DNA of 38,617 nt. Source: Bacteroidota bacterium (GTDB lineage Bacteria > Bacteroidota > Ignavibacteria > Kryptoniales > JAKASW01). The notes beneath the pieces were generated by a model that did no database searches, had not been told where the DNA came from, and was given only the letters and a program-made list of their open reading frames with translations. The translations under genes were made by a program, and so were the position numbers. Positions 1-7,874 of the stretch are shown here, piece after piece. The DNA lies in contig JAMCQL010000051.1 of NCBI GenBank assembly GCA_023381615.1, positions 1 to 38,617 on the forward strand, read 5' to 3'. The first letter of the stretch is position 1. The number at the start of each line of letters is the position of its first letter.

Positions 1-256
1 CGAGGTTGTGATATTTGGCAACGTCGATCATTTTTCCAGCCAACGAGTCCGTGTAAAGAGGGAAGTCGAAGACCGGATATTGGGACATTTCCACCTCGTG
101 ATAAAAAATATCGCCGACAAAATTGTCAAGTCGCGCCGGCAGTGCATAGCTGATGAAGTGTATTTGATGTTCTCGCTGAGCGAGGGCTTTGCCTAATTCC
201 GTTGCGACTACACCGCTTCCGCCGTAAGTTGGATAACAGGTAATCCCGATTTTCAC
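1..256 (-). CDS. bshA: N-acetyl-alpha-D-glucosaminyl L-malate synthase BshA (3' end cut by window edge)
   Basis: This is the first glycosyltransferase of bacillithiol synthesis, which joins UDP-GlcNAc and L-malate. Only the first 85 or so residues are visible. They begin KIGITCYPTYGGSGVVATE and continue with FISYALPARL and a YHEVE segment, the characteristic N-terminus of BshA (GT4 family) with its glycine-rich nucleotide-sugar loop. The start is a GTG at 256-254, chosen because a GAGGAG ribosome site lies 8 bases upstream (265-270) and the family begins exactly here. It is oriented with the cysteine operon but separated from it by about 170 bases with no obvious terminator. Bacillithiol needs cysteine, so the location fits the operon's product. 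The reading frame is open to the window edge. Confidence 0.9.
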   Translation of the reverse strand, partial: MKIGITCYPTYGGSGVVATELGKALAQREHQIHFISYALPARLDNFVGDIFYHEVEMSQYPVFDFPLYTDSLAGKMIDVAKYHNL

Positions 257-425
257 TGAATGTTCTCCTCAAGAAAAATTAGCTGTGTCAATCCATTTAA
301 ACAATCCCAATCGGATAATCATTCCATATTAGCTGGATGGCTTCGACAATCATCTACAAAGCACAGGAGTACGACGAGATAGATGTCAGCGCCGAGAAGT
401 GTGGGACAAATTCGTATAGATCTGA

Positions 426-1871
426 TTAGTAGCGAGGCAAGCCGGGCTCTATCCTCTCTGCCCATGCATCGATTCCGCCGACAAGATTCTTCACTCTCTT
501 GAAACCGTTCTTCCTCAGGAATTCCGCTGCTCGAGCACTTCGTCTACCTGATTTGCAGTGTACGATGATCTCCTTCGAGGAATCTAACTCATGGAATCTC
601 TTTGGCAATTCGGATAATGGAATCAAAAGCGCACCGAGGTTCACGATTTCGTATTCGTGGGGCTCACGAACGTCGAGTACGAAGATGTCATCGCCGCGAT
701 CCAGCCGTGCCTTCAGTTGCTCCACGGTTATCTCGGTCTTCTCATCGATAATCTCTTCGGTAACCCTTTTGATCCCGCAGAATTCTTCGTAATCGATAAG
801 CTCATGAATTGTCGGCTCGTCACCACAAATCGGGCATTCAGGATTTTTCCTCAGCTTTAGCTCGCGGAACTTAAATTTCAACGCATTGAACAGCACGAGT
901 CTTCCAATGAGCGGCTCTCCTTCTCCGAGTATCAACTTGATAGTCTCGAGTGCCTGGAGAGTGCCTATAATCCCCGGTAATACTCCTAACACACCGCCTT
1001 CCGCACAGCTTGGCACGAGTCCGGGCGGCGGCGGTGCCGGATAAAGACACCTGTAACATGGTCCACGCCTCGCATCGAACACACTCACCTGTCCATCAAA
1101 TCGCAAGATGGAGCCGTAAACGTTCGGTTTGCCGAGAAGAACACAAGCATCGTTGACAAGATACCGCGTCGGAAAATTGTCCGTCCCGTCCACAATAACA
1201 TCATAGTCTGAAAAAAGCTCGAGGGCATTTTCTGAAGAAAGCCTTACCTCGTATGTTTCGATTACCACGTTTGGGTTGATGCTCTGCAGCGTCTCACGCG
1301 CCGAATCAAGTTTCGACCTGCCGACATCTTCTGTCGAATGCAAAACCTGTCGCTGCAGGTTAGTCACGTCGACAACATCGAAATCGACAATTCCGATCTT
1401 CCCGACACCAGCCGCGGTGAGATATAGACCGAGCGGTGAGCCGAGTCCGCCGGCTCCGATCATCAAAACCTTAGCCGCCTTCAATTTCTTTTGGCCCTTC
1501 AAGCCGACTTCAGGGATGATCAGGTGTCTGCTGTAGCGCAATATTTCCTCGTTCGAAAGCCGAACGTCGCTTTCCACATTTTCGGTGTCAACCTCGACGC
1601 CGCCCGCAATCGAGGGAACGATGCTGACGGTATCCGTCTCCTTCACGGGAGTTCGGTCCTTTGCCAGGTATCTGATGTCTTCATCGTTCACGTAGATATT
1701 GACATAACTCCGCAAGCTGCCGTTCTCGGCATACAAGTGCTGCCTCACCTGACCGTATTTGGAAGTCAAGTTCTGCAGAACTTCACCTACGGTCCTGCCG
1801 TCGACTTCAACAGTGTCACGTTTATCAGTGTATGGACGCAGCGGCGTTGGAATGAAAACCTTTATTGACAT
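426..1871 (-). CDS. CysO-like sulfur carrier / MoeB-type E1 / rhodanese triple fusion
   Basis: The 481-residue protein has three modules. Residues 1-91 are a ThiS/MoaD/CysO ubiquitin-like carrier ending SIVPSIAGG. Residues 105-350 are a MoeB/ThiF adenylyltransferase with GAGGLGSPLGLYL and two zinc pairs (CYRC and CPIC). Residues 375-481 are a rhodanese with active-site loop CKSGRRSA. Known chemistry of the families: the E1 adenylates the carrier's terminal glycine and sulfur is transferred to give a thiocarboxylate, the sulfur donor for CysM-type cysteine synthesis. MoeZ of mycobacteria has the E1-rhodanese pair, but there CysO is separate. Here the Gly-Gly is internal, so the carrier would have to be cut free, or work on a tether. 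It follows mec by 79 bases with a TAAGGAG ribosome site. Confidence 0.92.
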   Translation of the reverse strand: MSIKVFIPTPLRPYTDKRDTVEVDGRTVGEVLQNLTSKYGQVRQHLYAENGSLRSYVNIYVNDEDIRYLAKDRTPVKETDTVSIVPSIAGGVEVDTENVESDVRLSNEEILRYSRHLIIPEVGLKGQKKLKAAKVLMIGAGGLGSPLGLYLTAAGVGKIGIVDFDVVDVTNLQRQVLHSTEDVGRSKLDSARETLQSINPNVVIETYEVRLSSENALELFSDYDVIVDGTDNFPTRYLVNDACVLLGKPNVYGSILRFDGQVSVFDARRGPCYRCLYPAPPPPGLVPSCAEGGVLGVLPGIIGTLQALETIKLILGEGEPLIGRLVLFNALKFKFRELKLRKNPECPICGDEPTIHELIDYEEFCGIKRVTEEIIDEKTEITVEQLKARLDRGDDIFVLDVREPHEYEIVNLGALLIPLSELPKRFHELDSSKEIIVHCKSGRRSARAAEFLRKNGFKRVKNLVGGIDAWAERIEPGLPRY

Positions 1872-1884
1872 TGATTCTCCTTAT

Positions 1885-1995
1885 CTATCAATTAACAATT
1901 ATCAGTGTTCAGTTATCAGTTGTCGGACTTCAGTTCTCGCAAATCAGTTTTCACTTATCTGAGTTCTCGACTCTCGCTCCTTGCTCTCCAACTTC
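1885..1995. repeat. Degenerate heptanucleotide repeat at the mec/cysO-moeB junction
   Basis: On the minus strand the spacer between mec and the next gene reads as a drifting series of units such as AACTGAT, AACTGAA and CACTGAT. The series runs back into the last codons of mec, which encode a poorly conserved tail. No other signal except the downstream ribosome site is seen. Confidence 0.6.
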
Positions 1996-2427
1996 GTTGG
2001 CTGTAGATTTCTCAATTGAAAGCGATCTCTCATCGAAGCGCTCTCTTGTACCGGACAAGAGCCAAGCTGTCATACTCTTTGCCTTGCCCTCAGCTACGGA
2101 AACGATCACATAAATAAAACAGGGAAGAGCGTGCTCCGTGTCGAACGCGGACGGGATTGCAGGATGATCGGGATGAGAATGATAGAAACCGAGTAGTTCG
2201 AGTCCCCTTTCAACTGCCATTCGTTCCGCCTGAAGGTATTGCTTCGGGGTCACGAAGAATCTTCTTCGTCGGTTCTCATCCTGGTTATTGTCAAGTTCAA
2301 TAACGGTCTCAACTTTTTGAACGCCGTCCTTGTTCACCCCCAATAGAATTCCGCAACACTCTTCCGGATAAGTATGTTCACCGTGCTGCTCAATTTGGCG
2401 AACAGATTCTTTCGTCATTCTAATCAT
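1951..2427 (-). CDS. mec: Mec-type JAMM/MPN+ metallopeptidase
   Basis: A 158-residue zinc peptidase of the JAB/MPN+ fold. The JAMM signature is visible as H83-S-H85 followed by S93 and D96 (HSHPDHPAIPSAFD), and the supporting glutamate is in PEECCGILLG. In mycobacteria Mec hydrolyses the CysO-cysteine adduct to release cysteine. Here it lies between cysM (14 bases upstream) and the CysO-E1-rhodanese fusion, so the same role is very likely. It could also cut the internal Gly-Gly of the fusion to mature the carrier (inference). The last dozen residues are encoded by heptad-repeat sequence and look non-conserved. Confidence 0.9.
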   Translation of the reverse strand: MIRMTKESVRQIEQHGEHTYPEECCGILLGVNKDGVQKVETVIELDNNQDENRRRRFFVTPKQYLQAERMAVERGLELLGFYHSHPDHPAIPSAFDTEHALPCFIYVIVSVAEGKAKSMTAWLLSGTRERFDERSLSIEKSTANEVGEQGARVENSDK

Positions 2428-2441
2428 TCTTTTTTACCGGT

Positions 2442-3446
2442 TTATTTCCCTGCATGATCCTGTAGATCGCTCAAAAAATGTTCCGTGCCGTATCTCGCGC
2501 CGCTATCCGGGAAGACCGTAACAACAACTCCCGACTTCAGCTGCGACGCGACCTTCAAACTTGCCGCCATGGCGGCACCGCTGGATATGCCGACAAACAA
2601 TCCCTCCTCGCGTGCCAATCGCTTCACCATCTCGTAAGCTTCCTCGGTTGAAACAGTCAACTCGTCGTCTGCGATTGTGGAATCATAAATCCCCGGCACG
2701 ATCGAAGTCTCAAGATGTTTTAAGCCCTCCAATCCGTGGAGCGGCGTGTCCGGCTCGAATGAAACACAAACAATGGAAGGATTGAATTCCCTCAACCGTC
2801 GACTGGTGCCGACAAATGTTCCAGTCGTTCCGAGTCCTGCGACAAAATGTGTGACGCGATGATCGGTTTGTTCCCATATTTCCGGTGCGGTGGTCTGATA
2901 GTGGGCTTTCCAATTCGCTGGATTGTTATATTGATCGGGATAAAAGTACATTTTCGGTTCGGCGGCAACGATTTCTCTGACTCGCTGCTGTGCACCGTCT
3001 GTGCCCGCAAGCGGATCCGTGTAGATGATTTCCGTGCCGTAAGCAAGCAGCGCATTCTTTCGCTCCCTGCTCGCATTCGATGGAAGTGCAAGTGCGACTT
3101 TGTAACCGAGTGCGCTGCCGATCATCGCATAGGCAATCCCCGTGTTTCCGCTGGTTGCATCTATGATCGTCTTCTCTTTCGTCAACACTCCGGACCGTTC
3201 GGCTTCGAGGACCATGCTGAGTGCCGCGCGATCTTTGACCGATCCGCCTGGATTGAACCACTCTGCCTTAGCATAGACTTCGACCGACTCGTTAGCAGGA
3301 GACAGTTTCCGGATGCGGAGCAGCGGTGTATTTCCAATGTTGCCGAGAATTGAGTGACGATCATGGATATGGCTCTCGACGCGATCCGGGTCAAGTTCCG
3401 TTAATGTCGACTGATCTTCGCTTTCTTTGAATTGATGCAATGTCAT
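2442..3446 (-). CDS. cysM: CysM-like PLP-dependent cysteine synthase
   Basis: A fold-type II PLP enzyme of the cysteine synthase/cystathionine beta-synthase family, 334 residues from the chosen ATG. K71 in FNPGGSVKDRAAL is the Schiff-base lysine, and the phosphate-binding loop SGNTGIAY is present. The frame stays open about 50 codons further upstream to 3596, but that stretch (beginning MPILRCNK) lies inside the neighbouring small zinc-finger gene and has no family similarity, so the ATG at 3446 is preferred even though its ribosome site is weak. Placement with mec and a CysO fusion suggests it uses a protein thiocarboxylate with O-phosphoserine or O-acetylserine, like mycobacterial CysM, rather than free sulfide. 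The acceptor amino acid cannot be read from the sequence. Confidence 0.88.
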   Translation of the reverse strand: MTLHQFKESEDQSTLTELDPDRVESHIHDRHSILGNIGNTPLLRIRKLSPANESVEVYAKAEWFNPGGSVKDRAALSMVLEAERSGVLTKEKTIIDATSGNTGIAYAMIGSALGYKVALALPSNASRERKNALLAYGTEIIYTDPLAGTDGAQQRVREIVAAEPKMYFYPDQYNNPANWKAHYQTTAPEIWEQTDHRVTHFVAGLGTTGTFVGTSRRLREFNPSIVCVSFEPDTPLHGLEGLKHLETSIVPGIYDSTIADDELTVSTEEAYEMVKRLAREEGLFVGISSGAAMAASLKVASQLKSGVVVTVFPDSGARYGTEHFLSDLQDHAGK

Positions 3447-3493
3447 CTTTTTATCACATAAGTTTTCAGTTTTTGATCGAACATATCGCGGAA

Positions 3494-3733
3494 CTAATTC
3501 CCGCGATGTACGGCTTTCAACTTCTTGCAGTGTTTGCAGATGCTCTTGTATAGTTTGTAAAAAGATTGCGGCTTTGTTGCACCGCAGTATCGGCACTTCG
3601 GAGGCATCTTGTATCGCCGCTTAAGAAATTCGACACTGCCGTAACGCCGCTGTCTCCCATAATGTTTCCAGCAAAGCCCGCGTGCAACGCAGGGTTCCGA
3701 ACATCTGTCTACAGTACAAACGCGATTATTCAA
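3494..3733 (-). CDS. Small HNH/zinc-finger-like protein in the cysteine operon
   Basis: A 79-residue basic protein with C6, C11, C15 and C21-WKHYGRQRRYG, followed by CRYC and CKHC pairs. The first part (ARGLCWKHYGRQRRYG) is the motif common at the N-terminus of small phage-type HNH endonucleases and related zinc-binding proteins. The second half resembles a zinc ribbon. Its ATG overlaps the end of cysG by 8 bases, so it is probably translationally coupled and co-transcribed. No complete catalytic HNH triad was identified, so nuclease activity is doubtful. Why it sits among sulfate-assimilation genes is unknown. It could be a DNA-binding protein or a stray mobile-element gene. Confidence 0.65.
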   Translation of the reverse strand: MNNRVCTVDRCSEPCVARGLCWKHYGRQRRYGSVEFLKRRYKMPPKCRYCGATKPQSFYKLYKSICKHCKKLKAVHRGN

Positions 3734-5174
3734 CGAAGAAATCCCTCTCCAGGATAGTTACTTCGGGTGAGACCGGCTCTTGAATGGCTGGAATGCTCTC
3801 CCGAGTTGTGAATTCACGAAAAAATCGGACCACATTGCCAACAACAATCAATCCAGGTAAATCAGTCGAAAATTCTCCGGCGCGCTCCTCAATATTCTCC
3901 ATCGTTCCTGTGACGACAGTTTCCGCAGGCAGCGTGCCGCCGAAGATAACCGCAACAGGTTTTGAGGCGGAGACGCCGTGTCGAATTAACCGCTCCGTGA
4001 TTATGCCGAGCCTCTTCACGCCCATGTAAATCACAATTGTATCTACGTGTGAAACACATTCCCAATCGACGTGTTCACCGGATTTCGCTGGGGCCTCATG
4101 GCCGGTTAGAAATAAAACACTCGACGATTCCTCGCGGTGAGTTAGCGGTATTCCCAGAGAAGTCGGCAAGCCAACTCCTGCTGTAACACCGGGGACAGCT
4201 TCCACTTCGATTCCTGCTTCCTGCAGGGTTTTGAGTTCTTCTCCTCCGCGTCCAAAAACGAACGGGTCGCCGCCTTTCAGCCTCACGACGCACTTTCCCT
4301 CGCAAACTTTCCGAATAAGCAGCTCATTGATTTCTTCCTGTTTCACGCAATGCGCACCTGCCCTTTTTCCGACATAAATCTTTTCGGCAGACTCCGGAAC
4401 CTCGGAGAGAAGTTCATTACTGATGAGCGCATCGTAGAGAACAACCTCTGCTGAACGGAGTAACCTGAGCGCTTTTACAGTAATCAATTCAGGATCACCG
4501 GGGCCTGCTCCCACGAGATAAACTTTGCCAACACTCAAAGAATTCTTAGAAGACCGGCTGTCATCTCTCGCCTCTACAGAATAATTCTTAGAATATGAGT
4601 GGGGCCTCTTCAACTCGGTTTGAACTATATGTTCATAAAGTTTCTTTCGGCTCTCAAAATCAGGCAAAGTCTTCTGAATCTCAGGGCGCAAGCCGCCAAT
4701 AGTCCCGAGCAAGGCAGGATAACCATCCGAATATTCAGCTGCGATCTTATCCCGAATAATCTTGCCGAGAGTCGGGCTTTTCCCGTTTGTCGATACAGCG
4801 ACCTTTAGATCACCCTTTTGAAACACTGATGAGAGATAGAAAGTGCAGCGATCCGGCATGTCAGCGATGTTGACAGGGATTTTTCTATCCCGCGCTTCTT
4901 TGAAAACTATCTCTTGCACATCGCGGTCGTTAGTTGCGCAGATGACAATAAAAACCCCCTCCACATCTCCCGACTCATACCTGCGACGATGTAGAACGAT
5001 TTTTCTTTCCTCAGCAAGTTTCTCAATATTCGCAGAAACCACGGGAGCAATCACGGTAACGTCAGCATTTGCTTCAAGCAATCCTTTTATCTTTTGTTCG
5101 GCGACTTTTCCTCCGCCGACCACAAGAACTGGTTCGCGCTCAATCTTCAAGAATATCGGATATAGATTATTCAT
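3726..5174 (-). CDS. cysG: Siroheme synthase (Met8-like dehydrogenase/ferrochelatase + uroporphyrinogen-III methyltransferase)
   Basis: A 482-residue fusion making siroheme for the sulfite reductase of the same operon. Residues 1-200 are the precorrin-2 dehydrogenase/sirohydrochlorin ferrochelatase part, with the NAD-binding VLVVGGGKVAEQKI and the STNGKSPTLGKIIRDKI segment. Residues 218-460 are the SAM-dependent methyltransferase (SUMT), with VYLVGAGPGDPELIT, the VVRLKGGDPFVFGRGGEE loop and the AVPGVTAG motif. Domain order and length match CysG. The start at 5174 follows a heptad-repeat spacer downstream of the APS kinase-sulfurylase gene, with AAGAGAAA as a weak ribosome site. The 3' end overlaps the small zinc-finger gene. 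Confidence 0.93.
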   Translation of the reverse strand: MNNLYPIFLKIEREPVLVVGGGKVAEQKIKGLLEANADVTVIAPVVSANIEKLAEERKIVLHRRRYESGDVEGVFIVICATNDRDVQEIVFKEARDRKIPVNIADMPDRCTFYLSSVFQKGDLKVAVSTNGKSPTLGKIIRDKIAAEYSDGYPALLGTIGGLRPEIQKTLPDFESRKKLYEHIVQTELKRPHSYSKNYSVEARDDSRSSKNSLSVGKVYLVGAGPGDPELITVKALRLLRSAEVVLYDALISNELLSEVPESAEKIYVGKRAGAHCVKQEEINELLIRKVCEGKCVVRLKGGDPFVFGRGGEELKTLQEAGIEVEAVPGVTAGVGLPTSLGIPLTHREESSSVLFLTGHEAPAKSGEHVDWECVSHVDTIVIYMGVKRLGIITERLIRHGVSASKPVAVIFGGTLPAETVVTGTMENIEERAGEFSTDLPGLIVVGNVVRFFREFTTRESIPAIQEPVSPEVTILERDFFVE

Positions 5175-5176
5175 TT

Positions 5177-5230
5177 TCTCTTAGTCTCTGCTCTATGCTC
5201 TCTGCGCCATGCTCAATGCCTCTTTACCAC
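5177..5230. repeat. Heptanucleotide repeat at the cysC-sat/cysG junction
   Basis: On the minus strand units such as GAGCATG, GCGCAGA, GAGCATA and GAGCAGA follow each other. They begin in the last codons of the upstream gene and fill the spacer to cysG. The block GAGG-C-TTGAG-ATGGCGCAGAGAG occurs again, nearly identical, at the start of cysH (8630-8665). Confidence 0.6.
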
Positions 5231-7069
5231 AGTTGTGGAAGCGATATTCTGTCTTTCGGAGTATTGTCGTTGAAGTACCTTCACGACTTCGGGTCGGGAA
5301 AATTCTTTAGGCAACTCTTCCCCATTTCTAAGTCGTTCGCGCACTTTCGTACCGCTGAGAATGATTCGCTCATCGGCCCCGTGCGGGCACGTCTTCTCCG
5401 ATGCCATTCCATCGCACTTCCGGCAATAGAAAGTGTGCTCGAATTTCAGTGGCGTTATTCCAAGCTCATCCTTTGCGTACTCATCAAAGATGATCTGGGC
5501 ATGGTAAGTACCGTAATAATTGCCGACTCCTGCGTGGTCGCGGCCCACTATAAAATGCGTGCATCCATAGTTTTGTCGGATGATCGCATGATGAATCGCT
5601 TCCTTCGGTCCAGCATATCTCATTGCGGCCGGCATTACGGAAAGCAAGACGCGGTCTTGAGGATAATAATTCTTCAGGAGGACCTGATAACACTCCATGC
5701 GAACCTCGGCCGGTATGTCATCTCCTTTCGTCTCTCCCACGAGAGGATGGAGGAGAAGCCCATCGACCATCTCAAGAGCCACTTTCTGAAGGTACTCGTG
5801 AGCACGGTGCACAGGGTTGCGCGTCTGGAAGGCTGCCACAGTTTTCCAGCCATGTTCCTTGAAATATCGACGCGTTTGCAATGGGGTAAGCCGGAGTTCC
5901 AGAAAATCACTGCGACCTTCCAACCTCACAACGTCAATTACACCGGCTAAAGCGACATCTCCTTCGTCAAAGAGATTCTTCACACCGGGGTGATTACGGT
6001 CAGTGGTCTTCCAAACTCGTTGTGCAAGTTCGTCTTTGTCGATGCGGAATATTTCGTCCAGATTCAGAAGCGCAAGGTTCTTTCCGTCACGATCGCGAAG
6101 CACTATGTCGTCATTAATCTTTAGTTGCTCAGCCTGCTCGTCTTCAACAAGCAGCAGAATTGGAATTGTCCAGGCGAGCCCGTTGCTTAACCGGCCGTTC
6201 ATTATGATGCTCTTGTAATCGTGCTCGCCAACGAATCCGACGAGAGGTGAATATGCACCATTTGCAATCAGTTCGATGTCCGACCACTGACGAGAAGAAA
6301 GAGTAAGCGAGGGGGATTTCTCGATTCGATCTATGATTTTATCTCTCTCCACATCCGGAAGAAAACGATTCACGAGGATTCCGCCGTGCGGTGCAATGGT
6401 GCAGTGTTCTCCCTCATCAGCGCTGATGACTTTGCTAACCGCTGCGTCCGAGACGTGCAAATTACGGAGCTTGCCAACCCTTCGAAGTTGAGTGATTACC
6501 TTTTCTTCCTCTTGTTCAGGAAGAGATATATCTCCTGTCGGCACCAGACTGAGAAGCTCCAATGCACGAAGAAGCTTATTCACACTGATGTCAACCGTCT
6601 CTTTGTCCGTTTCGAGAATGACTTCCGGAGCATGCGGCGGCTCATAAGGATCTGAGACGCCAGTAAAATTCTTTATCTCGCCCGCAAGCGCTTTCCTGTA
6701 TAAGCCTTTGACGTCCCGCTGCACGAGAGTCTCCATTGGTGCGGAAACGTAGACTTCAACGAAATTCTCTATTTGGAAACGGACACGATCCCTAATTTTC
6801 CGATATGGAGAAATAGCCGCTCCGATCGCTATTGCACCATTGCGGGAAAGCAGCTCGCAGACAAATCCGATTCGCAGGATGTTTGTATCACGATCCTCTT
6901 TACTGAATCCCAATCCTTTGCTCAAATGCGTCCGAACTACGTCACCGTCGAGAACTTCAATTTTGTTCTCTCCTCTCGCCTTCAGTCTCTTGACAAGTTC
7001 TTCCGAGATTGTCGATTTCCCGGCTCCTGAGAGTCCGGTGAACCAAATCGTGAACCCTTGCGGACTCAT
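5213..7069 (-). CDS. APS kinase / ATP sulfurylase fusion
   Basis: A 618-residue bifunctional enzyme. Residues 1-175 are APS kinase with P-loop GLSGAGKST, the EVLDGD motif and GVSDPYEPP substrate loop. Residues 215-610 are ATP sulfurylase with QTRNPVHRAHE and GRDHAGVGNYYG, both intact. It activates sulfate to APS and phosphorylates APS to PAPS. The kinase-first order is that of animal PAPS synthetases rather than the sulfurylase-first order. A C-x2-C...C-x-H pattern in the sulfurylase (YCRKCDGMASEKTCPHG) suggests bound zinc, as in some bacterial enzymes. The start has a good AAAGGAG site 8-10 bases upstream. The reductase next door looks APS-type, so the kinase may supply PAPS for other uses. 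The last residues are encoded beside heptad repeats. Confidence 0.94.
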   Translation of the reverse strand: MSPQGFTIWFTGLSGAGKSTISEELVKRLKARGENKIEVLDGDVVRTHLSKGLGFSKEDRDTNILRIGFVCELLSRNGAIAIGAAISPYRKIRDRVRFQIENFVEVYVSAPMETLVQRDVKGLYRKALAGEIKNFTGVSDPYEPPHAPEVILETDKETVDISVNKLLRALELLSLVPTGDISLPEQEEEKVITQLRRVGKLRNLHVSDAAVSKVISADEGEHCTIAPHGGILVNRFLPDVERDKIIDRIEKSPSLTLSSRQWSDIELIANGAYSPLVGFVGEHDYKSIIMNGRLSNGLAWTIPILLLVEDEQAEQLKINDDIVLRDRDGKNLALLNLDEIFRIDKDELAQRVWKTTDRNHPGVKNLFDEGDVALAGVIDVVRLEGRSDFLELRLTPLQTRRYFKEHGWKTVAAFQTRNPVHRAHEYLQKVALEMVDGLLLHPLVGETKGDDIPAEVRMECYQVLLKNYYPQDRVLLSVMPAAMRYAGPKEAIHHAIIRQNYGCTHFIVGRDHAGVGNYYGTYHAQIIFDEYAKDELGITPLKFEHTFYCRKCDGMASEKTCPHGADERIILSGTKVRERLRNGEELPKEFSRPEVVKVLQRQYSERQNIASTTVVKRH

Positions 7070-7109
7070 TTATCTACTTCTCCTTTCATCAGCTTGTTCA
7101 ATAAGGTTC

Positions 7110-7874
7110 TCATAACAGTTTTATACCCGATATGACCAACATCGAGCCGAGGATTATTTCCATTGCTCTCTTCGGGAAGGAGACGCTCAACTTGCTCCCG
7201 AGAACGACACCCGGGACTGAACCGATGAGCAAATTGATCAACAGAGAAAAATCGACAGTGCCGTTTGCAAGATGGCCAGCTCCGGCAACGGCCGTAAGGA
7301 TTGCTCCATGGAGGACGTCAATGCCGACAACTCGTGAAAGCGGAAGTGTAAAAGTGGCAAGTAAGAATGGGACAAAGATGCTGCCGCTGCCAACTGAAGT
7401 TATCGAAACTGCGAACCCAATCCCGAAGCTGACTCCTCTGACAACCCAGATGTTTTTATTTCTGGCCGCTGAGGATTTAGAGCGCTCAGCAAATCTCCAT
7501 ACTGATGGATAGAATAAACCCGCAGAGACCAAAATGAGCAAGACGCCTAGAACCTGCTTTGTCATTGAGTCGACAGAAATAATATGGAGCGAAGGAAGTA
7601 TCCTCAGGAATAGGAGACCGAGCAACGCTCCGGGAATACTCCCCGAAAGAAGCATTTTTGTTATTCGGATGTTCACATTCCCCAGCCAAGAATGAGTTAC
7701 TGCACCCGCAGCCTTTGTGAGAGAGCTAAGTACCAAATCGGTTCCAACCGCTACGACAGGCTGAACTCTAAAAAATAAAATCATGATCGGAGTGATCAGA
7801 CTTCCTCCACCCATTCCGGTAAGGCCGATCATCGTTCCGACAAAGAATCCGGCAAGTATGGTCTCCAGAGACAT
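7110..7874 (-). CDS. TauE/SafE-family membrane permease, probably for sulfate or sulfite
   Basis: A 254-residue polytopic protein with two related halves and about 7-8 predicted membrane segments. The family signature is the glycine-rich GLTGMGGGSLITPIMI near residue 20, echoed by SITSVGSGSIFVPFLL in the second half. Members move sulfite, sulfonates or other small sulfur anions, and some act as sulfate permeases. Lying between cysH (stop and start share a base) and the sulfate-activating fusion, its likely job is sulfate uptake or relief of sulfite. Direction of transport cannot be told from the sequence. Confidence 0.88.
   Translation of the reverse strand: MSLETILAGFFVGTMIGLTGMGGGSLITPIMILFFRVQPVVAVGTDLVLSSLTKAAGAVTHSWLGNVNIRITKMLLSGSIPGALLGLLFLRILPSLHIISVDSMTKQVLGVLLILVSAGLFYPSVWRFAERSKSSAARNKNIWVVRGVSFGIGFAVSITSVGSGSIFVPFLLATFTLPLSRVVGIDVLHGAILTAVAGAGHLANGTVDFSLLINLLIGSVPGVVLGSKLSVSFPKRAMEIILGSMLVISGIKLL

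Noticed and set aside
2847-3353. 168-codon plus-strand ORF inside cysM
   Set aside because: A shadow frame of a well-supported enzyme gene. Its composition (many Arg, Cys and Ile runs) is not protein-like.
3447-3596. Upstream extension of cysM beginning MPILRCNK
   Set aside because: It overlaps the zinc-finger gene in another frame and has no similarity to the cysteine synthase family, which starts at 3446.
5069-5950. 293-codon plus-strand ORF opposite cysG and the sulfurylase
   Set aside because: It overlaps two conserved genes on the other strand and has no recognisable domain.
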